The translations under genes were made by a program, and so were the position numbers. A DNA stretch of 64,000 nt from Bedellia somnulentella (Eukaryota; Arthropoda; Insecta; Lepidoptera; Bedelliidae): the NCBI GenBank assembly GCA_963576735.1, contig OY755182.1, positions 3,162,001-3,226,000 of the forward strand, in the 5' to 3' direction. This document shows, piece by piece, positions 40,625 through 50,909 of this stretch (the first letter of the stretch is position 1; each line of letters opens with the position of its first letter). The notes below the pieces were generated by a model. It saw only the letters and a list, made by a program, of their open reading frames with translations, was not told where the DNA came from and did no database searches.

Positions 40625-41500
40625 CAAACGACAAAGATGTTAAAGATGCAAACTATTTAAGCCAAGAATAACGAAGCTAATGAGGTATGTTTGAGGTTAA
40701 TTAAAAACTTTTAGTTACTTATAAAACAAATAAACCACTTTTCATTTACAATATACCAACAAGGTAAGGGCTCTTTCACACAAACTTATGCTTTAGTCGT
40801 TAAGCTACTGGTTCAAAAAGGGATGAGATTGTAATTTTATGCTTTGAAGACCCTTAAAATCACATCACAATCTTATCCCCATTTAACTCCTAAATTTTCC
40901 TAAGGAATTTCTTATTCCCAAGCTGTACGGTATGTATGTATGTTATGATACGGACACATTAGGTGGTTCTATTTAAAATGATATGAGCTGATTAGAACAC
41001 AGTTAAAATGGAAATCAACATTCGTTGTAAATATACAGTAACCAAATCGTTCATAGAGTTTATCAATATCATTTTCTAATGCATATAAATGGATAGCGGG
41101 TCTAAATTAATGTGAAAGTTCCTTTATACGAACTATGGTGCTATCCAGGTTGACCTCTTTCAAACTGAAACTACAATATTCTAAAGCCCGCAATAATTAA
41201 CCGCTTTTGAGTAAATATTAGATTATGAGAGTAAATTGATTCTATATCATAAATGCAATATTTTGCGAATTTGTGGCTGTTGCGTTATTATGCTAGAATA
41301 ATTTACATAAATTTTAGAATACTAATCGTATTTTGGAGGGTTTTTTGCGCTATGAACGATAAAAATAATTTAATTTATACATCTATCTGAAACATATTTG
41401 TATGAATAAATTAAATAAACTGGAGTGTTTGGTTCAGCACTAAAATTTGAAAAAAAAAATGGCGCCTTACTTATTAAAATAATAAGATGAATATAAGACG
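40625..41500. other. Mostly unassigned; SINE-A trace
   Basis: Around 40868-40945 the sequence (CAATCTTATCCCCATTTAAC, GGAATTTCTTATTCCCAAGC, TATG tail) is a decayed SINE-A 3' end. The rest is AT-rich. Confidence 0.5.
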
Positions 41501-41502
41501 AC

Positions 41503-41868
41503 GTGATAGCTCAATGGGTAGAACACGGGTTATCGTGCAAACGACTAGTATTCAAATCCCGGGTCGGGCCTACACCAATTTGTCTTTTCTAAAGACATAT
41601 GTGTGGTTAATTTATCACGGTTTTTAACGGTGAGGAAAAACATCGTGAGGAAACCCACATGGCTGAGTTGTACTTACAGTTGTACTTGCGACAGTGTATT
41701 CGTACAAAACGGCGATAGGCCTGCCCCCTATCACGTGAGTACACTGTCCATGCAAAACGTGGATACTCTGAACAATAGGTGACAATGTCACGTGATGTTT
41801 AGAAGTATTAGTACCTCTGCCAACCCCTTCGGGTATATTCGGCGTGAACGTTTATGTTATGTTATATT
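41503..41868 (+). mobile_element. SINE-B, full length
   Basis: Head CGTGATAGCTCAATGGGTAG and B-box GTATTCAAATCCC, then body and 3' end CCCCTTCGGGTATATTC, CGGCGTGAACG, (TTATG)n. A small local duplication GAGTTGTACTTACAGTTGTA lies in the body. Confidence 0.93.
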
Positions 41869-41925
41869 GTATCCTATTATTTAAGTACATCATATTATTT
41901 TTTTCGAAAGACCTTGACAAGGAAT

Positions 41926-42062
41926 AGAAATAGAAAACTCTTTATTGCACATCAAATATAGAGAAACATTTACAAATACACAGAATTAAATAACAAAAGT
42001 ACAATTGGCGGTCTTATCACTAAAAGCGATCTCTTCCAGACAACCTTTGTATGGAGAGGTCA
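41926..42062 (-). mobile_element. LINE-T 3' UTR fragment
   Basis: TTTATTGCACATCAAATATA and GGCGGTCTTATCACTAAAAG. The tail repeat is reduced to AATAGAAATAGAAA. Confidence 0.82.
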
Positions 42063-42226
42063 ATAAATTATAGTCATGTGAGATAGATGTCCAACAACAT
42101 GGTGAAACTGATAACTATTCGTTAATCTAAACAAACAATACAACAATCTAGTCATAGTTATATCTAGTTATAAATTAATAATAAACTATTAACAAACATA
42201 AAAGTACATATAATACAAAAAAGTGT

Positions 42227-42479
42227 GCCGTGTAGTGTCGGTTTAGAATAGCACTACCCCATTTCTTCCGGTGGGTGTACGTAAGAGGCGACTAACGGTA
42301 TGGGGCTATTAAAGGATTTTTGGGCGATGCGGTTGGAGACCCATCACCAACAACCTTTATTTTTGCGATCTTTTCCCCACTCAAATTTCCAAAAGTGGCT
42401 GAGGAATTTCTAATTCTGTAGCTCTGGCTACCCCTTCCTGGGATTTATAGCCGTGAGTATATGTATGTATGTATGTATG
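42227..42479 (+). mobile_element. SINE-A with 10-bp duplication
   Basis: Full length. ATACAAAAAA at 42213-42222 recurs at 42480-42489, with some A-run ambiguity. Confidence 0.92.
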
Positions 42480-42489
42480 ATACAAAAAA

Positions 42490-42940
42490 ATATACTTATA
42501 ATACATCATGATCATATACTTAATGTTAAGAACCGTACCGTACAAAATGTCGATCAATAGTCTAAAACTACCCCAAAAAAGAATGTATAGCCTAAGTATA
42601 CATGTATATAGAATGTATAGATTTAGAATAGGTTTGGTTAGTACTATTTTTGACATATCAAACCAACAACTCAATTTAAAGTTTACAGCGCAAATGTATT
42701 TAAAAATCACCGGTAGGAACGCAGCAAAACTAAATCGAAGCGATTCAAATTGATTTGGTGGCAGCCTCTACATTTAGCCATTGGATCACGTACGTTTTAT
42801 TGTTGAGCAAAAGTTACAATGGCTGGCCTGGCATAGTAATAGATGGCCTATGTTATGTTTTTCACGAATTTGTTTCGTTCCGATGTTTTTGGTGCGCCGA
42901 ATTTAACGTAGTTTGTGTTTTACTTTGGTTTTCTATTTTG
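42490..42940. other. No feature recognised
   Basis: Two ORFs of 66-81 codons overlap here without motifs; probably chance. Confidence 0.4.
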
Positions 42941-43143
42941 GTGTTTATATATTAGTGGCCCACTACAGCTCTGCACAGATGCTGTGACATAAGGACTGTT
43001 TACTCCCTATAACATATAGTATGATTTTATGATGTAAATTTTTCTTGTTTATATATGGTGTTCATATACCAGTGGTCTTCTACAACCTTGCACGGGTACT
43101 TAAGGACTGTTTCCCCCTATAACATGTAATGTGATGTTATGGT
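42941..43143. repeat. Diverged tandem duplication of about 90 bp
   Basis: 42941-43035 and 43059-43143 share GTGTTYATATA, AGTGG, TTAAGGACTGTTT / ATAAGGACTGTTT and CCCTATAACATRTA. Divergence is substantial. Confidence 0.75.
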
Positions 43144-43530
43144 GTTCATTGTTTATTTTAAGGGTTTTAGAAATCGATTTGAGGAAGTATTTTTTAATAG
43201 GTAGCTAAAAATCAAATAATAAAGTTATGAGCTACAGATTTTTGTATTTTTTTTTGTTACGTAATGTATTATTTGCATTATAAAAAGAAAGTAAACATTC
43301 AATTATTAAATTTTAATAAATACACTCTAAAGGCCGGCTTTACTTACTTTTCAATTTATATCCCCTATCGAGGGGCTCAAACTTACAAAAACTGTATTGC
43401 TAAATCACCCTATTTAAGGTTGAAGAGGGTGATTTAGCCACGTGGTCGATCTACTACGGATGAGCAGACTAATCGACCAAACCGAAGCTCGAAATCCTCA
43501 AAATTTTTTGATATGGTGGAATTCAGAATT
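43144..43530. other. Unassigned with a 10-bp hairpin
   Basis: AAATCACCCT at 43404 and AGGGTGATTT near 43428 can pair around a 14-nt loop. Otherwise AT-rich with no feature. Confidence 0.5.
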
Positions 43531-43532
43531 CT

Positions 43533-43650
43533 CACGTGATAGGGGGCAGGCCCATTGCCGTTTTGTACGAATACACAGTCACATAGCAAAGTAAAACATA
43601 GTCATATAGATTTCCTCACGATGTTACCCGTCAGCGTTAACATCCAAGAT
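43533..43650 (-). mobile_element. SINE-B body fragment
   Basis: From CTCACGTGATAGGGGGCAGG to the CGTTAACATCCAAGAT region. Both ends missing. Confidence 0.85.
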
Positions 43651-43652
43651 AC

Positions 43653-43872
43653 ATACATACATACATATTCTCACGCCGTTTGTTCCCATTGGGGTAGGCA
43701 GAGACTATCGATCGTCACTTTGTACGATCCTGGCAAACCTCTCTAGCTTCATTCACATCCATCAATCTTTTCATACATGCTCATTTATTCGTCGTACTTT
43801 GGACACCTGCCTTTTTGAGCACATTTTATATTTGATCCAAATGTGTCCTCCGAGGTCGTCTTCTACTAACAT
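43653..43872 (-). mobile_element. Outer LINE-R copy, invaded by a second LINE-R
   Basis: Tail (CATA)n at 43653 and the decayed coding end (GRP block reached at 43855). It is broken at ACTAACAT, where the 43873 copy is inserted. A few further bases of it (TACCT) reappear after 45139. Confidence 0.85.
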
Positions 43873-45131
43873 ACATACATACATACATACATATACTCAC
43901 GCCGTTAATTCCCATTGGGGTAGGCAGAGACTATTGATCGCCACTTCGTACGATCCTGGCAAACCTCTCTTGCTTCGTCTACATCAATCAATCTTTTCAT
44001 ACATGCTCTTTTATTCTTCATACTTCGGACGCCTGCCTTTTTGAGCACACTTTCAATTTGGTCCAAGTGTGTCTTTCGTGGCCGTCCTCTGCTAACATTA
44101 CCTTCCACATTAGCTCTATAGATACCTTTTACCAATTTCCTATCATCCATCCTCTCGATGTGCCCAAACCATCTCAACATTCCTTTTTCTATCTTACTTA
44201 CAATATCATCTTTTACACCACACCTTTCACGAATCACATCGTTCCTCACACGATCACATAACCTAACATTACAAACTTTTCTGAGGGACCTCATTTCTAC
44301 TGCATTCACTCTGCTTTCATGCTTCTTCTGCCACACCCAACATTCACTGCCATACATAAGCGTAGGAACAAGAACGGCATCATGCACAGCCATTCGGGCC
44401 CTTTCGGACACCGATTGACTAAACATTAGGCTATCCAATGCTCCATTAATCGCATTACCCTTTTTCACTCTTCTCTCAATATCTTCATCACATTTTCCAT
44501 CCCTTGTAAACAAACTTCCCAGATATACAAACTCCTTCACCTGTTCCACATCCTTACCATCAATCGCAATCACGCATTCTGTCACATCTTCCTGTCTTTT
44601 AAAAACCATCGTTTTGGTCTTATCCACATTCACCCTCATTCCCTTTCTTACAAAAGACTTACATGCAATATTCATCATCTCTTGCAACTCTTCTGCCGAT
44701 GATGCAAGTAGCACTTGATCGTCAGCATACAAGAGGCATTTAATGATGAATCCACCCATTCTTAGTCCATAATCACTTTCACGCAACTCTGTCAAACAGT
44801 CATCCATGAACAAATTGAAGAGCCACGGAGAAGCTACACATCCTTGTCGGACACCCCTAGAGATTCCGAACCAGTCAGTGTTTTCCCCGTTTACTCTTAC
44901 ACATGCACTAGAATCCTCATAGAGTGATACCAATGCACGTATAAGTTGACTCCCCAAACCGAACTTGGATAACACCTCCCATAAACACTTTCTTACCACC
45001 CTATCATACGCCTTCTCTAAATCAATAAAGGAGCAATACACCTTTTGGTTCTTAGCTAAGAACTTTTCGGTGATGCTCCTTAGAGAGAAGATTTGATCCA
45101 TACATCCCATTCCTTTCCTAAATCCTGCTAC
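43873..45131 (-). mobile_element. LINE-R, best-preserved copy, nested
   Basis: From the (CATA)n tail at the left to a 5' truncation at 45131. ACTAACAT on both sides (43865-43872 and 45132-45139) marks an 8-bp target duplication inside the outer LINE-R. The 3' terminus has CCCCAATGGGAATTAACGG, then CGTGAGTATATG on the minus strand. Endonuclease domain and 5' UTR are absent. Confidence 0.9.
43905..45131 (-). CDS. LINE-R reverse transcriptase, 5'-truncated but open
   Basis: 409 uninterrupted codons counted from the truncation (V1). RT motif A is FIDLEKAYD, catalytic Asp 37. Motif B has RQGC at 95-98. YADD is at 135-138. Motif D region GMRVNVDKTKTMVF and FVYLGSLFT follow. The C-terminal tail has RWFGHIERMDDRKLVKGIY, SRGRPRKTHLDQI and ends SAYPNGN. 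The open frame continues past 45131 only because GNVS comes from the outer LINE-R, so nothing beyond is genuine. In a full element this enzyme would prime on nicked target DNA and copy the RNA from its 3' hairpin. RTE-like by eye; clade not certain. It lacks the endonuclease. The lack of stops suggests recent activity. Confidence 0.9.
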   Translation of the reverse strand, partial: VAGFRKGMGCMDQIFSLRSITEKFLAKNQKVYCSFIDLEKAYDRVVRKCLWEVLSKFGLGSQLIRALVSLYEDSSACVRVNGENTDWFGISRGVRQGCVASPWLFNLFMDDCLTELRESDYGLRMGGFIIKCLLYADDQVLLASSAEELQEMMNIACKSFVRKGMRVNVDKTKTMVFKRQEDVTECVIAIDGKDVEQVKEFVYLGSLFTRDGKCDEDIERRVKKGNAINGALDSLMFSQSVSERARMAVHDAVLVPTLMYGSECWVWQKKHESRVNAVEMRSLRKVCNVRLCDRVRNDVIRERCGVKDDIVSKIEKGMLRWFGHIERMDDRKLVKGIYRANVEGNVSRGRPRKTHLDQIESVLKKAGVRSMKNKRACMKRLIDVDEAREVCQDRTKWRSIVSAYPNGN

Positions 45132-45164
45132 ACTAACATTACCTAGATAAACCACATATATGTA

Positions 45165-45412
45165 CATACATATATACATACATACATATACTCACGGCTA
45201 TAAATCCCTAGAAGGGGTAGCTAGAGCTAACGAATTAGAAATTCCTCAGCCACTTTTGGAAGTTGCGTGGGGAAAAGATGGTAAAATAAAGGTTGTTGGT
45301 GATAGGTCTCCAACCGCATCGCGCAATAATCCCTTAAAATACCGTTAGTCGCCTCTTACGTACACCCACCGGAAGAAAAGGGGTAGTGCTATTCTAATCC
45401 GACACTACACAG
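45165..45412 (-). mobile_element. SINE-A
   Basis: Tail next to the LINE-R 5' end, head CACTACACAGC at the right. A piece (AAAGCCCC) is deleted near the middle of the head half. Confidence 0.92.
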
Positions 45413-45516
45413 CAATATATGTCTTTAGAAAATTTGAATTGGTCTAGGTCATACCTGGGATTTGAATTCTCATCGTGTGCACGCAGTGTTCTACCCACAT
45501 AGCTATCACGGTTGAC
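45413..45516 (-). mobile_element. SINE-B head fragment
   Basis: Minus-strand GTGATAGCTATGTGGGTAG, then B-box GAATTCAAATCCC and the start of the body (AATTTTCTAAAGACATAT). No 3' part. Confidence 0.82.
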
Positions 45517-45710
45517 TTGATGGATGATGTTTCAATATATCATCTTGAAATATGGCGTTCAATTTCACACATTGGATTTTACTTACGTTTTTCGTTACGT
45601 TTACGTTCTCGAGAATCGTGAGACCCCATTATGTGATTTAAATGCCAAATCGTTGGACTAAGGAAACAACTGAACATTAACTTTAGTCAACACTTTTCTA
45701 GAATTTTTTT
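45517..45710. other. No feature recognised
   Basis: AT-rich spacer. Confidence 0.4.
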
Positions 45711-45955
45711 GCTGTGTAGTGTCGGCTTAGAATAACACTACCCCATTTCTTCCGGTGGGTGTACGTAAAAGGCGACTAACGGTATTGGGGCTTTTAAGGG
45801 ATTTTTGGGCGATCCGTTTGGAGACCCATCACTAACAACCTTTATTTTACCATCTTTTCCCCCCACAACTTTCCAAAAGTGGCTGAAGAATTTCTAATTC
45901 CTTAGCTCTGGCTACCCCTTCTAGGGATTTATAGCCGTGAGTATATGCATGTATG
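45711..45955 (+). mobile_element. SINE-A, full length
   Basis: Head GCTGTGTAGTGTCGGCTTAG to GTGAGTATATGCATGTATG. No clear short duplication. Confidence 0.94.
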
Positions 45956-46251
45956 TAACATAAACAAATATCTCAGTAATTCAATAATCTCTTTTGCATT
46001 GCAGAATATTCGTCTCATACATTTTATTGCTCCATTGTTAACTCAGGTGAATGATGGTTGCTTTTGAGGGGCCATTTTATAAGAGCACCCTCTTACGTGA
46101 CATCGTCCATTAATTTTATAAGTAGGTATTTGTGATGACAAGCCTTTATTCTGCTTTGGAAATACGCTGGCTATTTAATATTTTTGTATTTTTATACTTA
46201 GGTATGATTTTATTCAGTAGCAAAACTATATCGCATTCTTTTCTTTATTTC

Positions 46252-46430
46252 CACTCACGCACATTATTCCCATTGAGATAGGCAGATACTATCGATCGCC
46301 ATTTAGTACGATCTTGATAAATATTTCTTGCTTCCTTTACATTCATTATTCTTCTAATACATGCTTTTTTATGCTTCTCACTTTAACCCCCGCCTTCATT
46401 ACAATGCTTTTTATCTGGTCTAGAAAAATG
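46252..46430 (-). mobile_element. LINE-R' 3' end
   Basis: CACTCACGCACATTATTCCC and CTTGCTTCCTTTACATTC match the 34343 copy. Tail absent. A second scrap (GATCGTACAGAGTGGCGATC, +) lies at 46532-46551. Confidence 0.78.
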
Positions 46431-46562
46431 TAGCATATCGCATGTTTTTAAGTTGTCCTGTTAGTAGACGGTGATTACGCGATAACTAGTTTAAACACGG
46501 CTCGTACTAGCCGGGCTGGAGAGTTTGATCTTGATCGTACAGAGTGGCGATCGATAGTTTCT

Positions 46563-46809
46563 ACCGACATACATACATACATTCATATACTAACGGCTGT
46601 AAATCCCTTAAAAGGGTAGCCAGAGCTTTGGAATAAAAAATTCCTTAGCCACTTTTGGAATTTAAGTAGGGAAAAGTTTATAAAATTAAGGTTTTTGGGG
46701 CCGGTTCTCAAACCGCATCGTCAATTAATCACTTAAAAAGCCCGTAATCTTTTAATCGCCTCTTACGATTACCCATGGGTAGAAATGGGGTATTGCTACT
46801 CTAAGCTAA
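46563..46809 (-). mobile_element. SINE-A, subfamily with CCCTTAAAAGGG hairpin
   Basis: Tail (CATA)n at the left; near-complete. The head is truncated after CTCTAAGC. Confidence 0.9.
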
Positions 46810-47307
46810 ATTTTATCTACCGATATCGGTAGATATTTAAGAAATATTCGGTGACTTTAATAAACATGCCATCCAATTTCAATGCAATTTATTAAGCCCT
46901 TATAGTATATATAATAAATATAATTTCATCTTATACGTAATGAAATAACTTCTAAAATGCAATATCACCAAATATTTCACGTATGACTTTCATTTCATAC
47001 TAAGAAGGTTGCAAAATGAACAAGTTATGTATCGTATCGTGTATATTAAATATTTTTTCATATTTTGGGTCTAATATGAAAGTTTATGATATTATTATTA
47101 TCATAAAATGCTTCTTATTTGACATCATAAACACCATTTTGCCTTTATTAGCTCGATAATATTTATAGGATAATAAAACCTAAGGGTATATAATTTTTGA
47201 TGGGGTAAAGATAACACCTATTTAAGAGGAAAAATATGAGTGAACATAATATTTTGATTAATTTCATCTCACGGTAAATATTATAACGATATGGCACCAA
47301 CAAACAT
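46810..47307. other. No feature recognised
   Basis: AT-rich. CTACCGATATCGGTAG at 46818-46833 is a 16-bp perfect palindrome at the SINE-A edge. Confidence 0.45.
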
Positions 47308-47520
47308 ACGTATACTCACGCCGTTAGTTTCCACTGGGGTAGGCAGAGACTATCGATCGCCGTTTTGTACAATTCTGGCAAACCTCTCTAGTTTCTTTTA
47401 CATACGGTCATCGATTCATACATGCGCTTTATTCTTTATATTTCAGACGCCTGCCTTTGTGAGCACACTCTTTGATCCAAATGTGCCCTCCCAGGTCGTC
47501 CTTTAATAACATTACCTTCC
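47308..47520 (-). mobile_element. LINE-R 3' end, decayed
   Basis: TACTCACGCCGTTAGTTTCC and GCCTGCCTTTGTGAGCACAC are landmarks. A second scrap (CGATCCTGGCAAACCTCTTT) at 47587 suggests another fragment. Confidence 0.8.
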
Positions 47521-47747
47521 ACATTATATAGTTATTATAACTTTATACATTCATACATAGACTCTATTGACTATTGATCGCTTTGAACGATCCTGGCAAA
47601 CCTCTTTATCTTCTCTTTACTTAATAGCTTCTCTTTGCTTTTTCTCTTTTTATAAATATAGGAATACTAATAATCGACACCAATATTTTATATGTTAATG
47701 TATAAAAAGTTGTACTATTGTATTCTATTCTACATAAATGCATATGC

Positions 47748-47982
47748 ACTCAGAATAACACTACCCCATTTTTTCCGGTAGGTGTACGTAAGAGGCTACT
47801 AACGGTATTGGGGATTTTAAGGGATTTTGGGCGATGCGGTTGGATACCCATCACCAACAACTTTTATTTTGCCATCTTTTCCCCACTCAACTTTCCAAAA
47901 GTGGCTGAGGAACCTCTAGTTCCTTAGCTCCGGCTACTCCTTCTAGGGATTTATAGCCGTGAGTATATGTATGTATGTATGT
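47748..47982 (+). mobile_element. SINE-A with 12-bp duplication
   Basis: It starts inside the head (ACTCAGAATAACACTACCCC), so slightly 5'-truncated. AAATGCATATGC flanks it exactly (47736-47747 and 47983-47994). Confidence 0.93.
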
Positions 47983-47994
47983 AAATGCATATGC

Positions 47995-48219
47995 CATAAT
48001 TCCCAAAATGGGGTCGCCAGAGCATTTGATCTAGAAACTCCTTAGCCTCATTTGGAAGTTGATAGGGTACAAGTGGTAGAAATAAAGTTGCGGTTGATGG
48101 TTAGTCTCAAGCCTCATCGCGCAATACCCACTCAAAACAAGCCATATACCCTTAGTCGCCTCTATCAACACCCTTGAGTAGAAAGGGGTAGTGACATTCT
48201 AAGCCGGCACTTCACGGCA
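47995..48219 (-). mobile_element. SINE-A, old copy with no tail
   Basis: From CCATAATTCCCAAAATGGGG to CGGCACTTCACGGCA. GTGCCGG subfamily. The younger SINE-A landed at its 3' edge, which explains the tail-to-tail arrangement. Confidence 0.85.
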
Positions 48220-48224
48220 GACTA

Positions 48225-48655
48225 TTCTACACTATACTTTAATCATATATTCTCATAATTCTACTAGTTCATAAGAGTAAGATTATTACAACAATCCAAG
48301 TAGTTTCCTCTAATCGAATTCAGGAATTTATATCTATATAAAGCAAGGTAATACATTGTATTTCTTGGAATCCAGTGGTGCCCGAGCACACTTAAAATTC
48401 AAAGCATTTGTGGACCCCGCTCGAGCTGGAAAGCAAATTAAGGTCGCCTTAGACAGGAAAATTTGTTGCGTAACGCTTGCATTGTTACACCCTGTTACAC
48501 CATCAGAAATAAAATGTTCCGAAAATTTGTGTCCTCGTTTTTATAGGCTTTATTTTATGTGGTTTTCTTTTGGCTTCATAGTATACATATATCTCAATGC
48601 AAAATAAATGTGAAATTGCTGCGTTCATTTAATTAAAAAAGTCGCAAAGAAGTTT
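48225..48655. other. Unassigned; ORF of 83 codons
   Basis: The plus ORF 48356-48607 starts in a codon-like composition (ARAHLKFKAFVDPARAGK) and later becomes hydrophobic. I recognise no family. It could be a decayed coding fragment or chance. Confidence 0.3.
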
Positions 48656-48657
48656 AT

Positions 48658-48838
48658 ACATACATAAATAAATGTACTCACGGATATAAATCCCTACAAA
48701 AGGGTATCCAGGTCTTCAGGATCAGAAAATTCTTAAACCAGTTTTGAAAGTTAAGTGGGGAAAAGATTGTAAATAAATGTTTTTGCTGATGGGTATACAA
48801 CCGCATTGCCCAAAAATCACTTAAAAAGAATCTATCGA
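48658..48838 (-). mobile_element. SINE-A, head-truncated
   Basis: From ACATAAATAAATGTACTCAC to CACTTAAAAAGAATCTATCG. Decayed tail repeat. Confidence 0.82.
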
Positions 48839-48840
48839 AA

Positions 48841-48945
48841 TACACTGTACACTCATCACCAGGTGATTGTCACGTACTGTTCATAAGCATTAGTGCCCCG
48901 GCTAACCCCTTCGGGGATATCCAAAGCAAAAGTTTGAGTTTGATA
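48841..48945 (+). mobile_element. SINE-B 3' fragment, decayed
   Basis: CACCAGGTGATTGTCACG and CTAACCCCTTCGGGGATATC are recognisable. The terminal GGCGTGA is mutated to AAAGCAAA. Confidence 0.75.
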
Positions 48946-49206
48946 GTCTTTCATTCTCTCCAGTTGTGTAAACGAACATTATTATGCAAAATAAATTAAA
49001 TAGAGTAAGATTGCAGACGATACTATGCAATGAGATGCAAATTCAGCTGCATTTGCAGTAACCAATATTTTTATGCAAACAACTACAAATATCTGGAGTA
49101 ACCCTCTTTTGTTTCAAGGAATGCAATTGGTAAATTAAATGAAGTTCAGAATTAGTAACAAGCTCGAATCATTTCATTAATACCATACTTTGTAATTTTC
49201 AAAAAT

Positions 49207-49459
49207 TACAATTTCATACATACATATACTCACCGCTATAAATCCCTAGAAGCGGTAGCCAGAGCTAAGGTATTAGAAATTCCTCAGCCACTTTTGGAAG
49301 TTAAGTGGGGAAAAGATGGTAAAATAAAGGTTGTTGGTGATGGGTCTCCAACCGCATCGCCCAAAAATCCCTTAAAAGCCCCAATACCGTTAGTTGTCTC
49401 TTACGTACATTCAAGGGAAGAAATGGGGTAGTGCTATCCTAAGCCGACACTACACATCA
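49207..49459 (-). mobile_element. SINE-A with 5' extension (copy 1)
   Basis: The 3' hairpin variant has CCGCTTCTAG instead of CCCCTTCTAG, shared with 58075-58313. The 5' side continues into the 49460-49655 segment, which is also shared. Confidence 0.92.
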
Positions 49460-49655
49460 AATGAAAATGCAAGTATGATGAAGCTTTTATTTATTTAAAC
49501 CAGTCGTCGCATATACCCCACAGGGGTAAGCACTTATTGTTATTTTCTACCTGCCGAGACCTTTACATACTGTTTAATCACATTCAGTTTCACAAGTTAT
49601 GATAATAAAACTATTGCCAGATCTCGATATCAGTAATTTAGTAAAAAAAAACCGG
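49460..49655 (-). repeat. Extra 5' segment shared with 57885-58074
   Basis: Reverse complement of 57885-58074 with a few substitutions and one indel. It includes CATATACCCCACAGGGGTAAG and CTGCCGAGACCTTTACATAC and ends at TAATTTAGTAAAA. It lies on the head (5') side of SINE-A in both places. Confidence 0.88.
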
Positions 49656-49690
49656 CCAAGTGCGAGTCGGATCGCGCACTAAGATACCGC
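49656..49690. repeat. Fragment GGCCAAGTGCGAGTCGG
   Basis: CCGGCCAAGTGCGAGTCGG followed by ATCGCGCAC. From memory this motif is widespread in arthropod genomes as part of transposable elements. Too short to classify here. Confidence 0.4.
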
Positions 49691-49770
49691 TTCTAGGGAT
49701 TTATAGCGGTGAGTATATGTATGTAGAAGTGTTAGCCCTTCTAGTGAGTGAGTATATGTATGTATGCTGG
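49691..49770 (+). mobile_element. Two SINE-A 3' tips in tandem
   Basis: CTTCTAGGGATTTATAGCGG, GTGAGTATATGTATG and then a second CTTCTAG...GTGAGTATATGTATGTATG. Confidence 0.8.
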
Positions 49771-50289
49771 GCAATATAGCCATCGTCAACCACCAGTTAT
49801 TTGAAAATGTTTCCCCTAACCCAATTTCCAACTCTTTCTACCCTTTTAAGATACATTGCCTAAAGATATCAAATTGTTTTACGTCGTAAAGCATGGACTA
49901 TTTATAGAACAAACACATCTCGTTCCTTGAGAATCCATAAATGTTATATCTGGAATAGAATATTTAGCACAAATTTAAAAAAATATGCATGGATATCTCT
50001 ATAAAAAACATTAAGAATGAAGCATCTTCAGTAAATTTCTCTTCCTAAAAATACTTGGCGGAAGACGATTGCTAAAACTTTGTCGCTTCCAAATTAAATC
50101 GGGGTTTTACCTTCTAACTTTTGAAGTATGGATTGAATTCTTTCAATAATTTTATTAATATAAAAATGTAGGAGCATACAAACTTTGACGGATGAGAAGG
50201 CCAGAGAGTTTTTATTAAAAAAGTATTTTATTGTATTCGTTTAATACAAAGAAATTCAATTTAGCTATTATACGAAGTTGGAAACAAAT
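49771..50289. other. No feature recognised
   Basis: AT-rich intergenic DNA. Confidence 0.45.
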
Positions 50290-50433
50290 AAAAGAATAAA
50301 AGAGCATGTATGGAAAGATAGATGAATTTAAATGAAGCTCAGAGGTTTGCCAGGATCGTACAAAGTGGCGATACATCGTCTCTGTCTTCCCCAATGGGAA
50401 CTAACGACGTAAAAATATGTATGTATGTATAAG
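50290..50433 (+). mobile_element. LINE-R 3' end
   Basis: AAAAGAATAAAAGAGCATGT to GACGTAAAAATATGTATG. The terminal CGTGAG has decayed. Confidence 0.82.
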
Positions 50434-50909
50434 TGTGGACACGCTAATAGAACAATAATCATATAATCCATAAATTTTCTAATCCATTTTAATGAATAGC
50501 GATTGATCGCTTCTATAGTAGATAAATAGGCTTAAAAAAGCGAATATTAATGTTACCCGTGACTGTTTGTCGGAGACAGGAAAAATTAACTTGCTAAAAT
50601 TTTACTAGGTGATGCATATTCCATTTCTATTTACCACATCAAGATCAGTTGAAACAATTCTAAACTATGAATTTATTATTGAGTCTATATCTAAGAGTAT
50701 ATAATGATGAAATAGCGTCGTATTGTCTAGGGTAAAATTATTCTCCCTCAAAATGTCTCATGTCTCATCGTGCACCAACAATAGAAATCTCAATTCAATC
50801 GAATGGCTAATTCTACCACATATCCATTTCCTTCTGACTTTCTGGATTCGGTTCATTCCATTTAAATAAATTTCTTGAAAAATGTATCGTATTTATAGTG
50901 TTGTATTTA
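50434..50909. other. No feature recognised
   Basis: AT-rich intergenic DNA. Confidence 0.45.

Noticed and set aside
44158..44418. Plus-strand ORFs within 43799-44418
   Set aside because: Antisense of the LINE-R reverse transcriptase.
47748..48219. Second twin-priming inversion of SINE-A
   Set aside because: The plus copy has its own exact 12-bp duplication and the minus copy is an older subfamily, so these are two separate insertions.
48310..48650. SINE-derived exon or small gene
   Set aside because: No splice signals or family motif strong enough; kept only as an unknown ORF.
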